A stretch of 64,000 nucleotides of DNA from Mycocentrospora acerina (GCA_022701365.1 JAKUHH010000025.1:248001-312000); one strand, 5' to 3'. Shown: positions 1 to 10,509, numbered from the stretch's first letter. Program-made: numbers and translations. The notes: generated by a model not told the origin, from the letters alone.

Positions 1-16
1 GCGTGGTAATCTAAAA

Positions 17-1560
17 TTAAGCCTTGTATCCAGCCTCGGTCAAGGTCTCCTTCAAGCTCTCAATTGCCTTTGTGATATCCCCCCTCTCAGGATCCGTCAC
101 ACTGACACCCATGTGCCCAACGCGAATGTACTTTGTCGCGATCTCCTTGTGGAGACCGCCAGCAAAGATGACGCCTTTCTTCAACAGGTTAGGGAGGACG
201 TCTGGAGGCGTGAAGCCATCTGGCAGGTACACGGCAGTCATGCCATTGGCCTGGTTCTCAGGCTTTGCAGCGAGCTGCTTGAGGCCGAGATCGCCAATGG
301 CCTTCTTGATCTTCTGTGATGCGGCCTTGTGGTCGGCGAAGCGCTGATCTAGAGGTCGGGAGAGGATCTGCTTCAAGGCAGTATCGAGTGCGTGTACGAG
401 CTGAGGAGAGGGGGTTGCGAAGTAAGAGGGCTTCTTAGCTTCGTAATTTTGCATGACTGTGACTGTCAGTAGTGTGGTCTGAATTTGATGAAAAATGTGA
501 ACATACTTGGCAGCCAGTTCTTCCATGACCCAAAGTAGGAAGTTGGTCGTGTCTTCCTCGCCTTAAACCTCTCGATCGCCTTTCCAGAGGCCATGACGAT
601 ACTCAGGCCAGCAGGGCATCCAATGGCCTTTTGCGATGCTGTAAGAACGACATCGAGCTTCCAGTCATCGAACCGGATCTCCTCGCTGCCAACACTGCAG
701 ACACCGTCGACAATGAGCAACGTGTTTGGGCTGACTCTCTGAATAAGGTCACTCAATGCCTTCAACTCGCTCAGAACACCGGTTGAGGTGTCGACGTGTG
801 TGACGGTCAATAACTTGTACTCCTTCTCCTTTAGTGCCTTCTCGATCTCGTCAAGCTGCGGGCGGTCGCCAATGGGCGCCTTGAGCTGTGTCGCTTTGAC
901 GCCGTATGTCTCAAAGCAGTCGGCGAACGAGTCGGCAAAGTACCCAGTGTGCAGAACAAGCACCTCGTCGCCAGGCTCAGCCAAGTTTGCAGCAACCTGG
1001 TCCCACCCGAGAGTACCGGAGCCAGAGATGACGAAAGGTTGCGCGGCAGGGTCGGTTGTCTGGAACAATTTGCGCAAGTTCTGGAGGACTTCACTAAAGG
1101 TGGCCACGAAGGGAGCGCTGACATGTGATTCACTTCAAGTTGTCAACAACAATTCGCAATGTATATTGGAGACAAAGTCCTTTTACCTGTAGTGGCTCAT
1201 GCTCTGCAGCACTGCATCATCAAACTCAATGGGCCCAGGAATGAGCAGCGTGGAGTGGGGCGGTTGGCTCGACATCTTCTTTGGTATTTGTGGTGCAGGC
1301 TTCTGGACTTGGGGCTCGATCTTCTTCACTTGAGATGGTAGAGGCTTTGGCGTTTGTTTTACTATATTTCCGTCGGCGTCGACAATACGGGAACTGCGTT
1401 CTGTGGAAAAAGGCGTGTTGAGCTCGAGGAAGGGCTTGCTGGTGTTCAGATGTCCAGAGAACTGATCGAGGCGGGAGCGCGCTCGTGAGGTCATTCTGCC
1501 GGCGGGGCACAGCCGGCTATTGATGGAAGCAAGCACTCGACGTGGGGCAGCAGCTAACAT
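17..1560 (-). CDS. AGX1: alanine:glyoxylate aminotransferase (AGX1-type)
   Basis: PLP-dependent class V aminotransferase that converts glyoxylate plus alanine to glycine plus pyruvate. Exons on the minus strand are 1560-1187, 1132-507 and 456-17, with introns of 54 and 50 bases. The joins restore the family stretches MSHYSESHVSAPF and NWLPIMQNYEAKKPSYF. The core starts at LLIPGPIEFDD; the PLP-lysine region is LTASQKAIGCPAGL. The product is about 479 residues, longer than yeast Agx1, because of an N-terminal extension of about 95 residues before MSSQPPHS. The first ATG (1560) gives an Arg/Ala-rich start (MLAAAPRRVLASINSR) that looks like a mitochondrial presequence, while an internal ATG at 1275 starts right at the conserved core. 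The C-terminus (GYKA) is not a PTS1 signal. The reading frame is open upstream to a GTG at 1665, which is not a likely start. Function is secure; the start is less so. Confidence 0.93.
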
Positions 1561-1665
1561 CCGGCGTTCGGAGACAAGCGATCGATGCAACGAGGCGGAG
1601 GTACTCGGGAGGAAAGCCGTGAGCGGCTGCGATGACTCTGGCGACCAACTGAGTGCAATTGACAC

Positions 1666-2078
1666 GGTTGCGTTTCCAAAAGTAATCAGGGGCGTTTGAT
1701 TAGACGGGTGGATTCGACAGGCTTATTAAATGTTGTGTTCGGTGCCTGACTCTGGGTCGTGCGCTCAAATTTTTCCAAGCTCGATAAACGCCTGGATGCA
1801 CCTACGGATGCGAGGCCGGCATCCAAAATTGTGGGGTCTCCGCAATCCGCAGGTGAACGCTCATAGCACGTGAGCGGCAAAACTGGCGTAACCCGTTCGG
1901 GCACTTTGTTTTTGTGGCGCGCGTTTGCGCTTTCCTTTGTTTGGTTCCACTTTTGATCCGAGCAGCATCAACTTCACCATCGACACCCCGCCAGTTCGCT
2001 CCTGCAAGCATCCCAACGTTGGATACTCTCTGGGATTGTCTACCGTAAAGTTATTTTGGATATTGCTAGACTGCAGCA
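1666..2078. other. intergenic, divergent promoter region
   Basis: This spacer lies between the AGX1 start and the next gene, which is read the other way, so it should hold both promoters. A short frame on the minus strand is not supported by any conserved motif. I see no RNA gene or repeat here. Confidence 0.5.
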
Positions 2079-4572
2079 ATGCGCCTAACTCGCGCTGCGC
2101 AACGCGCTCAACAAGATGTCGATGACCCAATCGACGCGACTGATCAAGAACGCGCGCCTTTGAATGAGATTTCACATAACGCCTCGTCTGAACTGGCCGA
2201 GCCTGAAGAGCCCGAGGAACTTGAAGAGCCCTTGCCCCAGAAAACTCCAGCAAAAACCCCAGCAAAGGCCTCTGCGAAGACGCCCGCCAAGAAAGGCAAA
2301 AAAAGGGGCGCAAAGAAAGGTGCAAAGGGAAAGAAGGGCAAAACAGTCGACGAAGAAGAGGATATCCAGGTCATTGCTGAAGACGAGCGACAGGCTGCAG
2401 CCAGTCCTTCGAGCAGCAAGGGTGTAGAAGACCTGACCACAGGACTTACAGATGGTAAGAACCCGGAAGATCAAACTCGGAAGCGAAGATTAGCTAATGG
2501 TGGCCACAGACGCTGTTCAGGTCCCTATGAATGATGATTGTCCTGCAAGCCCGCCGTCACGAGTAGTCCGTCTTACACGTCGTCAACTAGCAATGCAGGA
2601 GGAGCAATCGAAGCAGGAGGAGCAGTCGAAGCAGGAGGAGCAATCGAAACAGGAGGAGCATACAACCTCTCCATTACCACACCCCGAAAGCACAGCAGAA
2701 GAGATTACCGAAAGCGTCCCGGTACCAGAAGCAGCACCAGAAGCAGCACCAGAAGCAGCACCAGAGCCAATAATAGTATCTCGAGAGGACACGGCTCAGG
2801 GCAAAGATGAGGAACTCACAACATTAGAAGCGAAAGGCGACCAAGTAGCAGAGCCTACGGAAGAGTTAATGCCAGAACCCCAAATGCCGCAGGTACAAGA
2901 TCCGACTAAAGAAACAAAGGCCATCACAATGTCAGAGCCTGAGGCTAGTGAAGCAGAAGTTGAACAAAGTGAAACACAAGGGTCTGAGGTTGCTGCGACA
3001 AACATAAAACACACGGAAGTGCAGGAAACGGAACCAGCTGCAACCGAAACTGAATTCACTGTTAAAGGGCATGAGACGGATTCCGTCATCACTAAATCCC
3101 ATTTAAAGGTTGACGACGACCAAATCTCGCCCGTCATCACACCCACCGTCGAGATCACATCAGAGTCTGAGCCCGCAGCACTTCCGGCCGAGGAATCTCA
3201 TCAAGACGTAGTAACTCGATCGAGGAGTTGCACACCTGGGCATACATCACGTAGTCACTCAAAATCGCCAATGCGCATTGAAGAGTCTTTGGAAGCAATC
3301 GACGCGCTCGAAGAAGCCCTTGAAAATGTGGGCGAGGCATTTCAGAAGTTTGATCATTCTGCTGATGAAATCTCGCCCGAGAAAGCTCACTTTCCAAAGA
3401 CCACAGACACGGCTCCTAGTCACTGCATAAAAGCTCCTATACAGGCTCTTACAAAGGCTCCTCTCGCTGCAAGGGTGTCCAGAAATCCCAGTATCGCCCC
3501 ACAGAGCATGAAGCTAGCGAAGACCTCAATCGCTCGTGCCTCAAGTGTCCGTGCCGTATCTAATAAGGATGTTAAGAAAGTCTCGGCGGATACGACTGAC
3601 TACCTTGCTTTAAAACGCCGGCCCATCAGCATGTCCTTTCCTACACCTCCACCACCGCCAAAGTCAACAAGACCGCCTACAAAGCCAACTTTCCAGCTAT
3701 CGAGCGACGCCGTTGCCGCAAAATTGAAGATGCAAAAAGAAGAGCGAGTAAAACGAGAAGCTGAGGGTGTCGCGCTTAAACAACGGCCGATGAGTATGCC
3801 TCCGCCACCAAGATCCATTAAACCTCCAACAAAATCGAATTTCCAGCTCCCTGGCGAAGTGACTGCAGCAAAACTGAAGGCTCAGAAAGAAGAGCGCCTT
3901 AAAAGGGCTGCTCAAACCACAACCCAGCCTAAGTCGAGGCCGATAAGCATGCCTCCGCCCCCCAAATCCACAAAGCCGCCCACAAAGTCAAACTTCCAGC
4001 TACCTGGAGAAGCTACTGCAGCGAAGCTCAGAGTACTGAGGGAAGAAAGACAGAAACGCGGGGAAGAGGCCGAAGCTGCGAAGAAGGCAGCACCGAAAAC
4101 GGCACCGGTTCGAAAGCCAGCCGCTATACCTATCCGCCAGCCCCCGACAGTCAGGCTCGAGCCGGCTCTCCCATCTCAAACCCAAGTTAGCGTAACAATC
4201 CCACCACCTCCGCCGCAGCCTGCACAACCTTCCATGGTTGTCCCACAACAACGCTCTTCCTCTCTCGCTAGCAAACGTAGTTCTTTGATGCTTTCTGAAT
4301 CCCGATCTACATCGACATCATCGTCAACACGCGTATCAATCGTCACGCCATCTGATGTTATAGCGCAAAAAGTCAAGGGCAAAGAGATTTTCAACAAGGA
4401 CAAAGTTGAGAAGGAGGCGAGGGAACAAGACAGGAGGGAGAAAGAGGAAGCTGCGAAGAAGGCGAGAGCAGAAGCCGCGGAAAGGGGGCGAGTGGCGAGT
4501 CGTGAGTGGGCGGAGAGGCAGAGAAAGAAGATGGTTGAAGCTGTCAGGGGCATGAAGGGAGGAAAGGCGTGA
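2079..4572 (+). CDS. Pro/Lys-rich low-complexity protein with three internal repeats, function unknown
   Basis: Exons are 2079-2454 and 2510-4572 (55-base intron), giving about 812 residues. I do not recognise the family. The N-terminus is acidic, followed by a lysine/alanine block (KTPAKTPAKASAKTPAKKGKK) that resembles histone-H1-like or nucleolar basic tails. A QEEQSK repeat and an APEA repeat follow. Residues from roughly 505 to 640 carry three copies of a module of about 50 residues: RP[IM]SM, a run of prolines, KSTKPPTKSNFQL, then AAKL and EER.KR (from about 3619, 3787 and 3940). The C-terminal 60 residues are a charged, probably coiled-coil stretch. No catalytic motif or membrane segment is visible. 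The proline/basic modules suggest a scaffold or cytoskeleton/nucleic-acid binding role, which is inference only. Confidence 0.8.
3607..4062 (+). repeat. three in-frame tandem modules of ~50 codons
   Basis: Each unit encodes RP[IM]SM, a polyproline run, a KPPTK core, FQL, a small acidic/alanine stretch and a basic helix EER.KR. Units begin near 3619, 3787 and 3940. Units two and three are more alike than unit one, which suggests stepwise duplication inside the gene. Confidence 0.75.
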
Positions 4573-4841
4573 GAAGTCTTGGAAGGCCAGAGTAGATGGC
4601 GTTTCGCTGCTGAGATTTTGACCACTTTGCGTTGACTTGTCTTCTGCTACAAGCCTTTAGGGTTCATGGGTTCTCGGAGGCGTCATAATGGGTATATCCA
4701 ATCGTTAACTCGGGCGCATTGAAATATCGGCTCTTGAGTATTGTAGTCTTCAAATTGCCTACTCGCTTGAACAGACCTTGTCATGGATTCTTGATGCGCT
4801 TGTTTACAACAGTTGCTGCTATAAAAGGTGTACAATCCTCC

Positions 4842-6935
4842 TCATGACCGAAGCTCAAAGACTTCCTCAGGCCCGTCCGTACCCATGCCTGACATGTACT
4901 TTTCGACATAGCACTCACCTACAAACGTCCAGCCCTGTCCACCACTGCCAATTCTCCGCAACACAAACGGCACCTGCCCTCCCCAGAGCACAACGACAAC
5001 ATCCCCCGGTCTCGCCGCTCCAGGGCCCAATCCAATCTCCCCTCTTTCCGTCACAAACGGCGCGCGGTAGATTGAAAAGCGCCACATTGTTTCCCGAGCA
5101 ATAGCCATGTCGCCTTTACGTGCTACAGACTCGACTGACTGTTTGCCAGCCCCGGACCCCAACCTTGTATTTGCAACCTCGCCCACCGTGCTTGCAGTGG
5201 TAGTAGTAGTTGTAATAGTGGTGGTGGTGTCAATACTCTCCCCCCACACAGCATCGACGTCGAATCCAAGGTGCCTGAACAGGGCCATGAAATCAGCGAG
5301 ATTCTTCTCCTCTTCAACGACCAGGCGGCTGTCGCTTTGCCGGCGAGCACACAGGGTGTTGGCTAGGGTTTCTGCCGACGGATGCGCCGCGGAAAGGTAC
5401 CATGAGATGGTTGAATTCTGGATGAGTTCGCAATTGTAGAGTTGCTTGAAGGGGGTAGCGGCGCCGACGGCGCGTATCGTGTCGATTGTTGTGCCGGTTA
5501 GGAGGAGTGTGCTGCGAGGGGGGGAATTGGTCTCGGTGAGTTGAGTGAAGTTGAAATGGAAGGGGTGTGTGAGACTGGCTTTGTGTGCGTTGGCTGTGCC
5601 GAAGCCAGCGAGTGGGTAGATTACATGTTTTGTGTCCCAGTTTGGGACCCAAGATGGTATGTTGGTATCGCTTGTCGCTGTGTCTTCCTCTTCTACCTCG
5701 TTTTGCTTGTCGTTGTCGTCGTCGTCGTCTTCTTGAACCCTCTCGCGCCACCCCTTGTGCACGGCAAACGAAAGTACATCCAGATTCTGCTCCTTGCACA
5801 GCAACCTCCGCGCAACATCAGTGTACAGATCCGCCAAGCTCTGCGCATAGTCTGGCTGGATGAAAACCCCCGTCTCCAGACTCGCGTCCTTTGTCGGAAA
5901 CCCCAACAACCCATACACCTTATCCTTTGCATCCGTGACATCAAAACTCCTCGCTATATCCAAGAGCTGCAGGAACGAAAACGTCCTCTCCCCGCCCTCT
6001 CTATCCTCTCTCTTCCCACTTCCCCTACTCCTCCTCATTCTCCTCCCCTTCCCACCACACAACTTCCACATAAAATACGCATTCTGCATATTCCGCGTCT
6101 CGAAAATAGTATGCAGGTACGCGTGTTCGCGTATGCAATCGATGCCGCGCCCGAGGACGTCCCAAGGAAGAGAGCCAGAGCCCCAGATTACAACGGCGTC
6201 CTGCGCGAGAACAACCTCCTGCACGACCCACATGCGGAGGAACCATTTTTCGCAGAAGAGGTGCATGACGCTGGTCCAGATGGGGTCGTCGAGGGCGGGG
6301 ATTCGCTCCGGGATGTGGATTGTGTGGGAGGAAGGGTTGATGGTGTCATATACTGCTTCTTTCTTGCATTTCTTCTTGAGAAAAGAGGATTTATGCTGCT
6401 GCTGCTGCTGCTGCTGCTTCCTGGCTTTGTCGTTGACCATTGCGCAGAGAGTGCCAAAGGCAGCTTCTGCGTGGCCCTTTGTGTCTGGTCCGAGGAGGAT
6501 GAGCACTTTTTCGGCGCGCGCGTAGACGTGGTGCATGAGTCTGACTTGCATTCCTTTCTCCGTTGGGTTGTGTTGGTCGATGCATAGCCCGTCGCACCAA
6601 ACGAGTCTGCTTTTGTCGCGGAATCGTAGCCTCTTTAGTGCGTTGACGAGATTGACGGTTATGCCGGGGAGGACTTCGCCGTTGCAGGTTACCTGTTCGC
6701 TGGCTTCTGTACCCCAGACGTAGGAGAGGGCTTCGTAGGCGGGGAGTGTGTCGTCCAAGCGTACGGGCTCGAGAGTGAGAACTAAATCTTTATTCTGGTC
6801 GGCGGGTTGGATGCGAAGGAGCCGGATGGAGTTGTCATGGAGAAGAGGGTAGTAAGCCTTGGAGGTTTTGCTTGATTTGTGGTCATTTCCCACTTCTCCT
6901 GAATCTACGATATCTCGTTTGATTAATTCCTCCAT
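4842..6935 (-). CDS. HET-domain protein (heterokaryon-incompatibility type)
   Basis: Intronless frame of about 697 residues from the ATG at 6935. The HET domain begins at YYPLLHDNSIRLLRI and shows its conserved blocks: YEALSYVWG, then WCDGLCIDQHNPTEKG with MHHVYARAEKVLI, then W..RMWVVQEVVLA. The downstream region (DKVYGLLGF, PDYAQSLADLY) and a C-terminal block ending in RPGDVVVVLWGGQVPFVLRR are typical of this fungal family. HET proteins sense non-self and can trigger cell death on hyphal fusion; the partner of this one is unknown. A polyglutamine run and an Asp/Glu-rich patch interrupt the middle. The frame stays open upstream to an ATG at 7151, which would add about 72 residues of unconserved sequence, so the start is uncertain. 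Confidence 0.88.
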   Translation of the reverse strand: MEELIKRDIVDSGEVGNDHKSSKTSKAYYPLLHDNSIRLLRIQPADQNKDLVLTLEPVRLDDTLPAYEALSYVWGTEASEQVTCNGEVLPGITVNLVNALKRLRFRDKSRLVWCDGLCIDQHNPTEKGMQVRLMHHVYARAEKVLILLGPDTKGHAEAAFGTLCAMVNDKARKQQQQQQQHKSSFLKKKCKKEAVYDTINPSSHTIHIPERIPALDDPIWTSVMHLFCEKWFLRMWVVQEVVLAQDAVVIWGSGSLPWDVLGRGIDCIREHAYLHTIFETRNMQNAYFMWKLCGGKGRRMRRSRGSGKREDREGGERTFSFLQLLDIARSFDVTDAKDKVYGLLGFPTKDASLETGVFIQPDYAQSLADLYTDVARRLLCKEQNLDVLSFAVHKGWRERVQEDDDDDNDKQNEVEEEDTATSDTNIPSWVPNWDTKHVIYPLAGFGTANAHKASLTHPFHFNFTQLTETNSPPRSTLLLTGTTIDTIRAVGAATPFKQLYNCELIQNSTISWYLSAAHPSAETLANTLCARRQSDSRLVVEEEKNLADFMALFRHLGFDVDAVWGESIDTTTTITTTTTTASTVGEVANTRLGSGAGKQSVESVARKGDMAIARETMWRFSIYRAPFVTERGEIGLGPGAARPGDVVVVLWGGQVPFVLRRIGSGGQGWTFVGECYVEKYMSGMGTDGPEEVFELRS
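6395..6418. repeat. (GCT)8 trinucleotide tract encoding poly-Gln
   Basis: Eight GCT units on the plus strand read as CAG on the minus strand and encode the glutamine run between the first and second thirds of the HET protein. Confidence 0.95.
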
Positions 6936-8371
6936 GAGCGCAGGCTTGTTATGCTGTTGTGAGTTTACCAATTGCCTTGCATCACGCGAAAAGGGAAAGC
7001 AATGGAGAAACAACTTGAAGCAATCAGACGTATACCTTCTCCTCGAAGGAGACAATGGAGCGACTATGCGCTGTTCGAGGGGAAAGGAGGAATCACCGTA
7101 AGCACGACAACCATCTTCTGTCCTCTCTTCTCTCCTCCCAAAGTCCGCCATCACGAAGCAGACCACCAAAAGAGTCCTGTGATAGTGTCACAACCACCAC
7201 AACGTCTCGCCATCACCACCAAGGCAGCAGCAACGCATACAACACGTATGACATCTGACAACCTCCAGCATTCCAAATCAAAAAAAATACTCACGTTCTC
7301 CTCCAACAAAAAAGGAACACAAGGCAAGCACAACCATCCACAACCACGACCCGAACACACTCACACCTTTGCGGCTCCTTGAAAAAACCCCTCATCCCAC
7401 TCATCCTGCACGTCTCCCACGGGGGTACAGCCCCAGCCCCCAAGCCCACAGGCAACAACAATCCTACATCACATGCAACAGACACAAGCCCGCATTCTAT
7501 ACGCCTCTTTCATGCGTTGTAAAGGGCGAGTGTCACGTGGCGCAAGGTAACACGAAAATGAAGCTGCAGCCGTCGCGGCAGGGTGAGGCGAAGCAGTGCA
7601 AGGGCGTCCGTCTGTCTGTCTGTCTATCGGTGTATCTCATCACAATCACATGATTGATGGATTGGGATTGTCCTGCAGGATTTGTGTGTGTGTGCGTGTG
7701 TATGTGCAAGGGACGGGGCGATTATTACGGAAATGTCTCGTGATGGATGGAGGGTGTGATGGCGGGTGGTGTTTTTTTTGGCTGCCTTGGATGGTTTGGT
7801 TGGTTGGTGGGCGTGAGGTTTTAGACGGAAGGATGGATGGGTGGATGGATAGCGATGAGGGGAGAGGAGGTATTGTTGTTGTTGTTGATGTTGTCAGGAT
7901 TTGGAAACACCGCCCTTCACATGCATGCATGCATGCATGCATACACGAATGCATTGAGCGTAGATTCCACGGGTAGAATTCTCAATACGGTATAGTACTC
8001 TTCTTGCAGTGGATTGTCTGTATAAAACCTATCGCTAAGTACAGCAACTAAAGTAATGCTAAATTCCAACACTAGCATCTCTCCTACTTCTTCTCCATAC
8101 GCGTGAAAGTAAGGGTACGAATACGAGTCACGCCCCTGTAACACATCCTCATATCCTTGTAATAGTTCAAAGCACCTATTCACATATACATAGTACTACT
8201 ACTTTCTGTTTCAAGCTACAATTGTCAAAAGGGGATTTTTTGGTTTTTGATGCATGGATTTGATAAAGGTCTATATTCTAAACCTCATCTTATGAATTTA
8301 CAAGAACACATCTAGTCATTAACCTACACCTATACATACACACACACACCTATATACAAGTATATGAATAC
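6936..8371. other. intergenic with dense simple-sequence tracts
   Basis: This is the 5' side of the HET gene and the 3' side of the PPR gene. It contains a (TGTC)-rich stretch near 7610, a GT tract near 7683-7707, (GGAT)n-like runs near 7740-7850, a (GTT)n run near 7873 and a perfect ATGC array at 7920-7942. No conserved coding region is visible. Confidence 0.6.
7920..7942. repeat. self-complementary (ATGC)n array
   Basis: A 23-base run of alternating CATG units. Every unit is palindromic, so the tract can form a hairpin. Confidence 0.95.
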
Positions 8372-10249
8372 TCACCACCTCCTCCGCGGCGGGTGCTCAG
8401 TAAAAAAACCCTGCTGTGGGACCAGCCCCCTCAATGCCCTCAACACAGTCTCCAATTCCTCCTCGCTAGGCTTCCACAACCCCCTGACTTCATCCCAAGC
8501 ACGCAATGTCCTCTCTTTATCCGCACACCTCGCAAATGCCTTGAGCGCCGCGACAATGGCCATGCTGCTCAGCCACGTGCGCTCCAGTCCGTCGTCGAGG
8601 GCTTTGAGGTACTGGGCCCACAGTTTGTCGAGTTTATCGTGGGTCCAGGATGAGTAGCGCACGCCGCCAAAGGTGTTGAAGCCATGGAAGAGGACGATGA
8701 AGATTGTTCCGTGCAGGGGGACGGAGTTGTGTTTCATTTCGGCGAGGAGGTCGTAGACGCGGTCAATGTCTCCGGCTGTGGTAGCTTGGTAGCGGATGAG
8801 GAGGGCGTAGGTGCGGGAGTCTGGGGCGACGGGCGCATAGTCTTGTAGTTGTTTGAGTTTTTCCGACTTGACTTGTTGCAGGAGTCGCCCTTCGTAGGTC
8901 AAGTGGAGACCTAGCAGTCTTCTGTCCCGCCAGTTGCGGTTGAAGAAGGTGTGGCCGGGAGAAGGAGGGGTTCTTGAGGCGTGCAGACGCTTCATGCGTT
9001 CAAAGACATGCTCAGCAGCCGTGGGCTCGCCGGCGCGCATCAGTGCTGCAATGACGGCGTTCAGGACGACTGTGTCTACAATGTCGCCAGCCGAGACGAG
9101 ATCTTGGTATGCTTTTCTGACAGCATTCCCGTCTTGGAGGACGCCGTAGTAGTAGATGAGGGACACGCGGAAGTGGCGATGGAGCTTTATTTTGCGGACT
9201 TGCATTTCTTTGAGGAAGGTCTCAGCGAGGGTGTATTTTCCAGCCTTGACTGCCATGTCGAAAAGAACGTTTAGGGTTACGACGCCGCCGGGGACCTGTG
9301 CACGCTTCTCCATGTCGCGCCAAATGTACAGCGCCGACTGGACTTGGTCTGCAGAGACCTTGCCGACGAAGCGTCCGGCCATGTAGATTGCCGACGTCCA
9401 TTCGGAGCGGATGATGTGAATGTGGGCGCTCTTCATGTCGTCGAGTATGGAGAGAAAGCGGCGCATTGACGTGGACGAGACACGCTCGACAATGGAAAGG
9501 TGGTGCAGCAGGGTGCGTATGGTGGGCAGCTCGAGGTAGACGACGCCCGGGTGAGGGAGCTTCTCGTACGTGTCAAAGACATGGTCATGCGAGGCCTCTT
9601 CGTCCTCGAGCAGCTTGTCGAGGCGCTTTACGTGCACGGCGTCTGCTGGGTCGCGGAGGGGCCAGGGCACGTGGTCGTCTCCCACATTCCAGACCAGCGG
9701 GCCGCCGTCGTCGAGCTCTCCCTCGGGCCGGGTGTCGATGTCGATGCCGTAGTAGTCGACGAGGGCCTTGAGCTCTCTCTGGGCAAAGCGCCTGGCGCGC
9801 TTCAATGGGGTGGTGGTGGGGGTGGTGTTGTCGTCATGTGCGGCGGCATGGCTGGCGGTGGACGCGTGCTTGGCGTGGTTGACGATGGGCGTGTGCCTGG
9901 CATGACTATGACTGCCCACGGACGAGTGCCTGGCGTGACTGCCCATGGATGAGTGCTTGGCGTGACTGCCCATGGACATGTGCCTGGCATGGCCGCCCAC
10001 AGACGAGTGCCGGGCATGGCCGCCCGTGGACATGGAAATGTGGCCGGCATGCTCTGGACACGAGCCTGCGCGCGCCAATGCGCGGATGAAGAGGGCGTCG
10101 ACGGCGGCGCTGGCGGGGGCAGGCAGGCGGGGCGCGGGGCCTACTGCGGGCGTGGTGAAGGCGCGGGCACGTGTGGTGCGGTGCAGGGCGGCGCTGCGGG
10201 AGACGGCCGAGGTGCAGCTGGGCCGGTCGAGGGTGCGGAAGAGGGACAT
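8372..10249 (-). CDS. mitochondrial pentatricopeptide-repeat (PPR) protein
   Basis: Intronless, 625 residues. The N-terminus is Arg/Ser/Ala-rich without acids (MSLFRTLDRPSCTSAVSRSA), a credible mitochondrial presequence. Residues about 70-138 are a His/Ser-rich tandem repeat. The rest is helical with PPR-like units: TLNVLFDMAVKAGKYTLAE, DTVVLNAVIAALMRAGEPT with AAEHVFERMK, and DSRTYALLIRYQATTAGDI with VYDLLAEMK. Fungal PPR proteins of this layout bind organellar RNA for processing, stability or translation. The RNA target cannot be read from the sequence. It is divergent from RSM25, another mitochondrial-expression gene, with only 260 bases between the starts. Confidence 0.88.
   Translation of the reverse strand: MSLFRTLDRPSCTSAVSRSAALHRTTRARAFTTPAVGPAPRLPAPASAAVDALFIRALARAGSCPEHAGHISMSTGGHARHSSVGGHARHMSMGSHAKHSSMGSHARHSSVGSHSHARHTPIVNHAKHASTASHAAAHDDNTTPTTTPLKRARRFAQRELKALVDYYGIDIDTRPEGELDDGGPLVWNVGDDHVPWPLRDPADAVHVKRLDKLLEDEEASHDHVFDTYEKLPHPGVVYLELPTIRTLLHHLSIVERVSSTSMRRFLSILDDMKSAHIHIIRSEWTSAIYMAGRFVGKVSADQVQSALYIWRDMEKRAQVPGGVVTLNVLFDMAVKAGKYTLAETFLKEMQVRKIKLHRHFRVSLIYYYGVLQDGNAVRKAYQDLVSAGDIVDTVVLNAVIAALMRAGEPTAAEHVFERMKRLHASRTPPSPGHTFFNRNWRDRRLLGLHLTYEGRLLQQVKSEKLKQLQDYAPVAPDSRTYALLIRYQATTAGDIDRVYDLLAEMKHNSVPLHGTIFIVLFHGFNTFGGVRYSSWTHDKLDKLWAQYLKALDDGLERTWLSSMAIVAALKAFARCADKERTLRAWDEVRGLWKPSEEELETVLRALRGLVPQQGFFTEHPPRRRW
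9843..10045 (-). repeat. minisatellite of ~27-base units inside the PPR gene
   Basis: Imperfect tandem units of about 27 bases encode a nine-residue motif close to HARHSSVGS (variants HARHMSMGS, HAKHSSMGS). About six copies are seen, then a decayed end (HAKHASTAS). The reading frame is kept throughout. Confidence 0.85.
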
Positions 10250-10509
10250 GAGAGGGCGGGCATGGTGTCAGCGCGAGCCTCGGGGATGCTGGACACAGGC
10301 GGGCGGCGGGCGGCGTCGCTTACAACAGGCCCATGGAGGCGGAGGTGTTGGCCGTGGCAGACGTCCAGCAAAATCCGCGTGGAGATATTTTTCGGCCGCG
10401 TCTAGCACCCGCCAAGCCTCGCCGACAAAGCTGGCCCTCGCCGCTGCCCGCCATTGCCCTGCCCTGCCCTGCCTTGCCCTGCCTTTGCCTGCCATTGCGC
10501 CGCTCGACC
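10250..10509. promoter_or_regulatory. shared divergent promoter, PPR gene / RSM25
   Basis: The 260 bases between two divergent start codons must serve both genes. The RSM25-proximal part (10455-10493) is a CCTGCC/CCCTG-type pyrimidine-rich repeat. No TATA box is obvious. Shared control of two mitochondrial-expression genes is inference from layout. Confidence 0.5.

Noticed and set aside
1561..1665. AGX1 start at 1665
   Set aside because: The codon there is GTG; the first ATG in frame is 1560.
5541..6587. 348-codon plus-strand open frame
   Set aside because: It lies wholly antisense to the HET-domain gene, whose conserved motifs are clear; the translation is low-complexity and resembles no family.
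7920..7942. Possible CRISPR or satellite array
   Set aside because: It is a single short ATGC microsatellite with no spacers, and the genome is eukaryotic.
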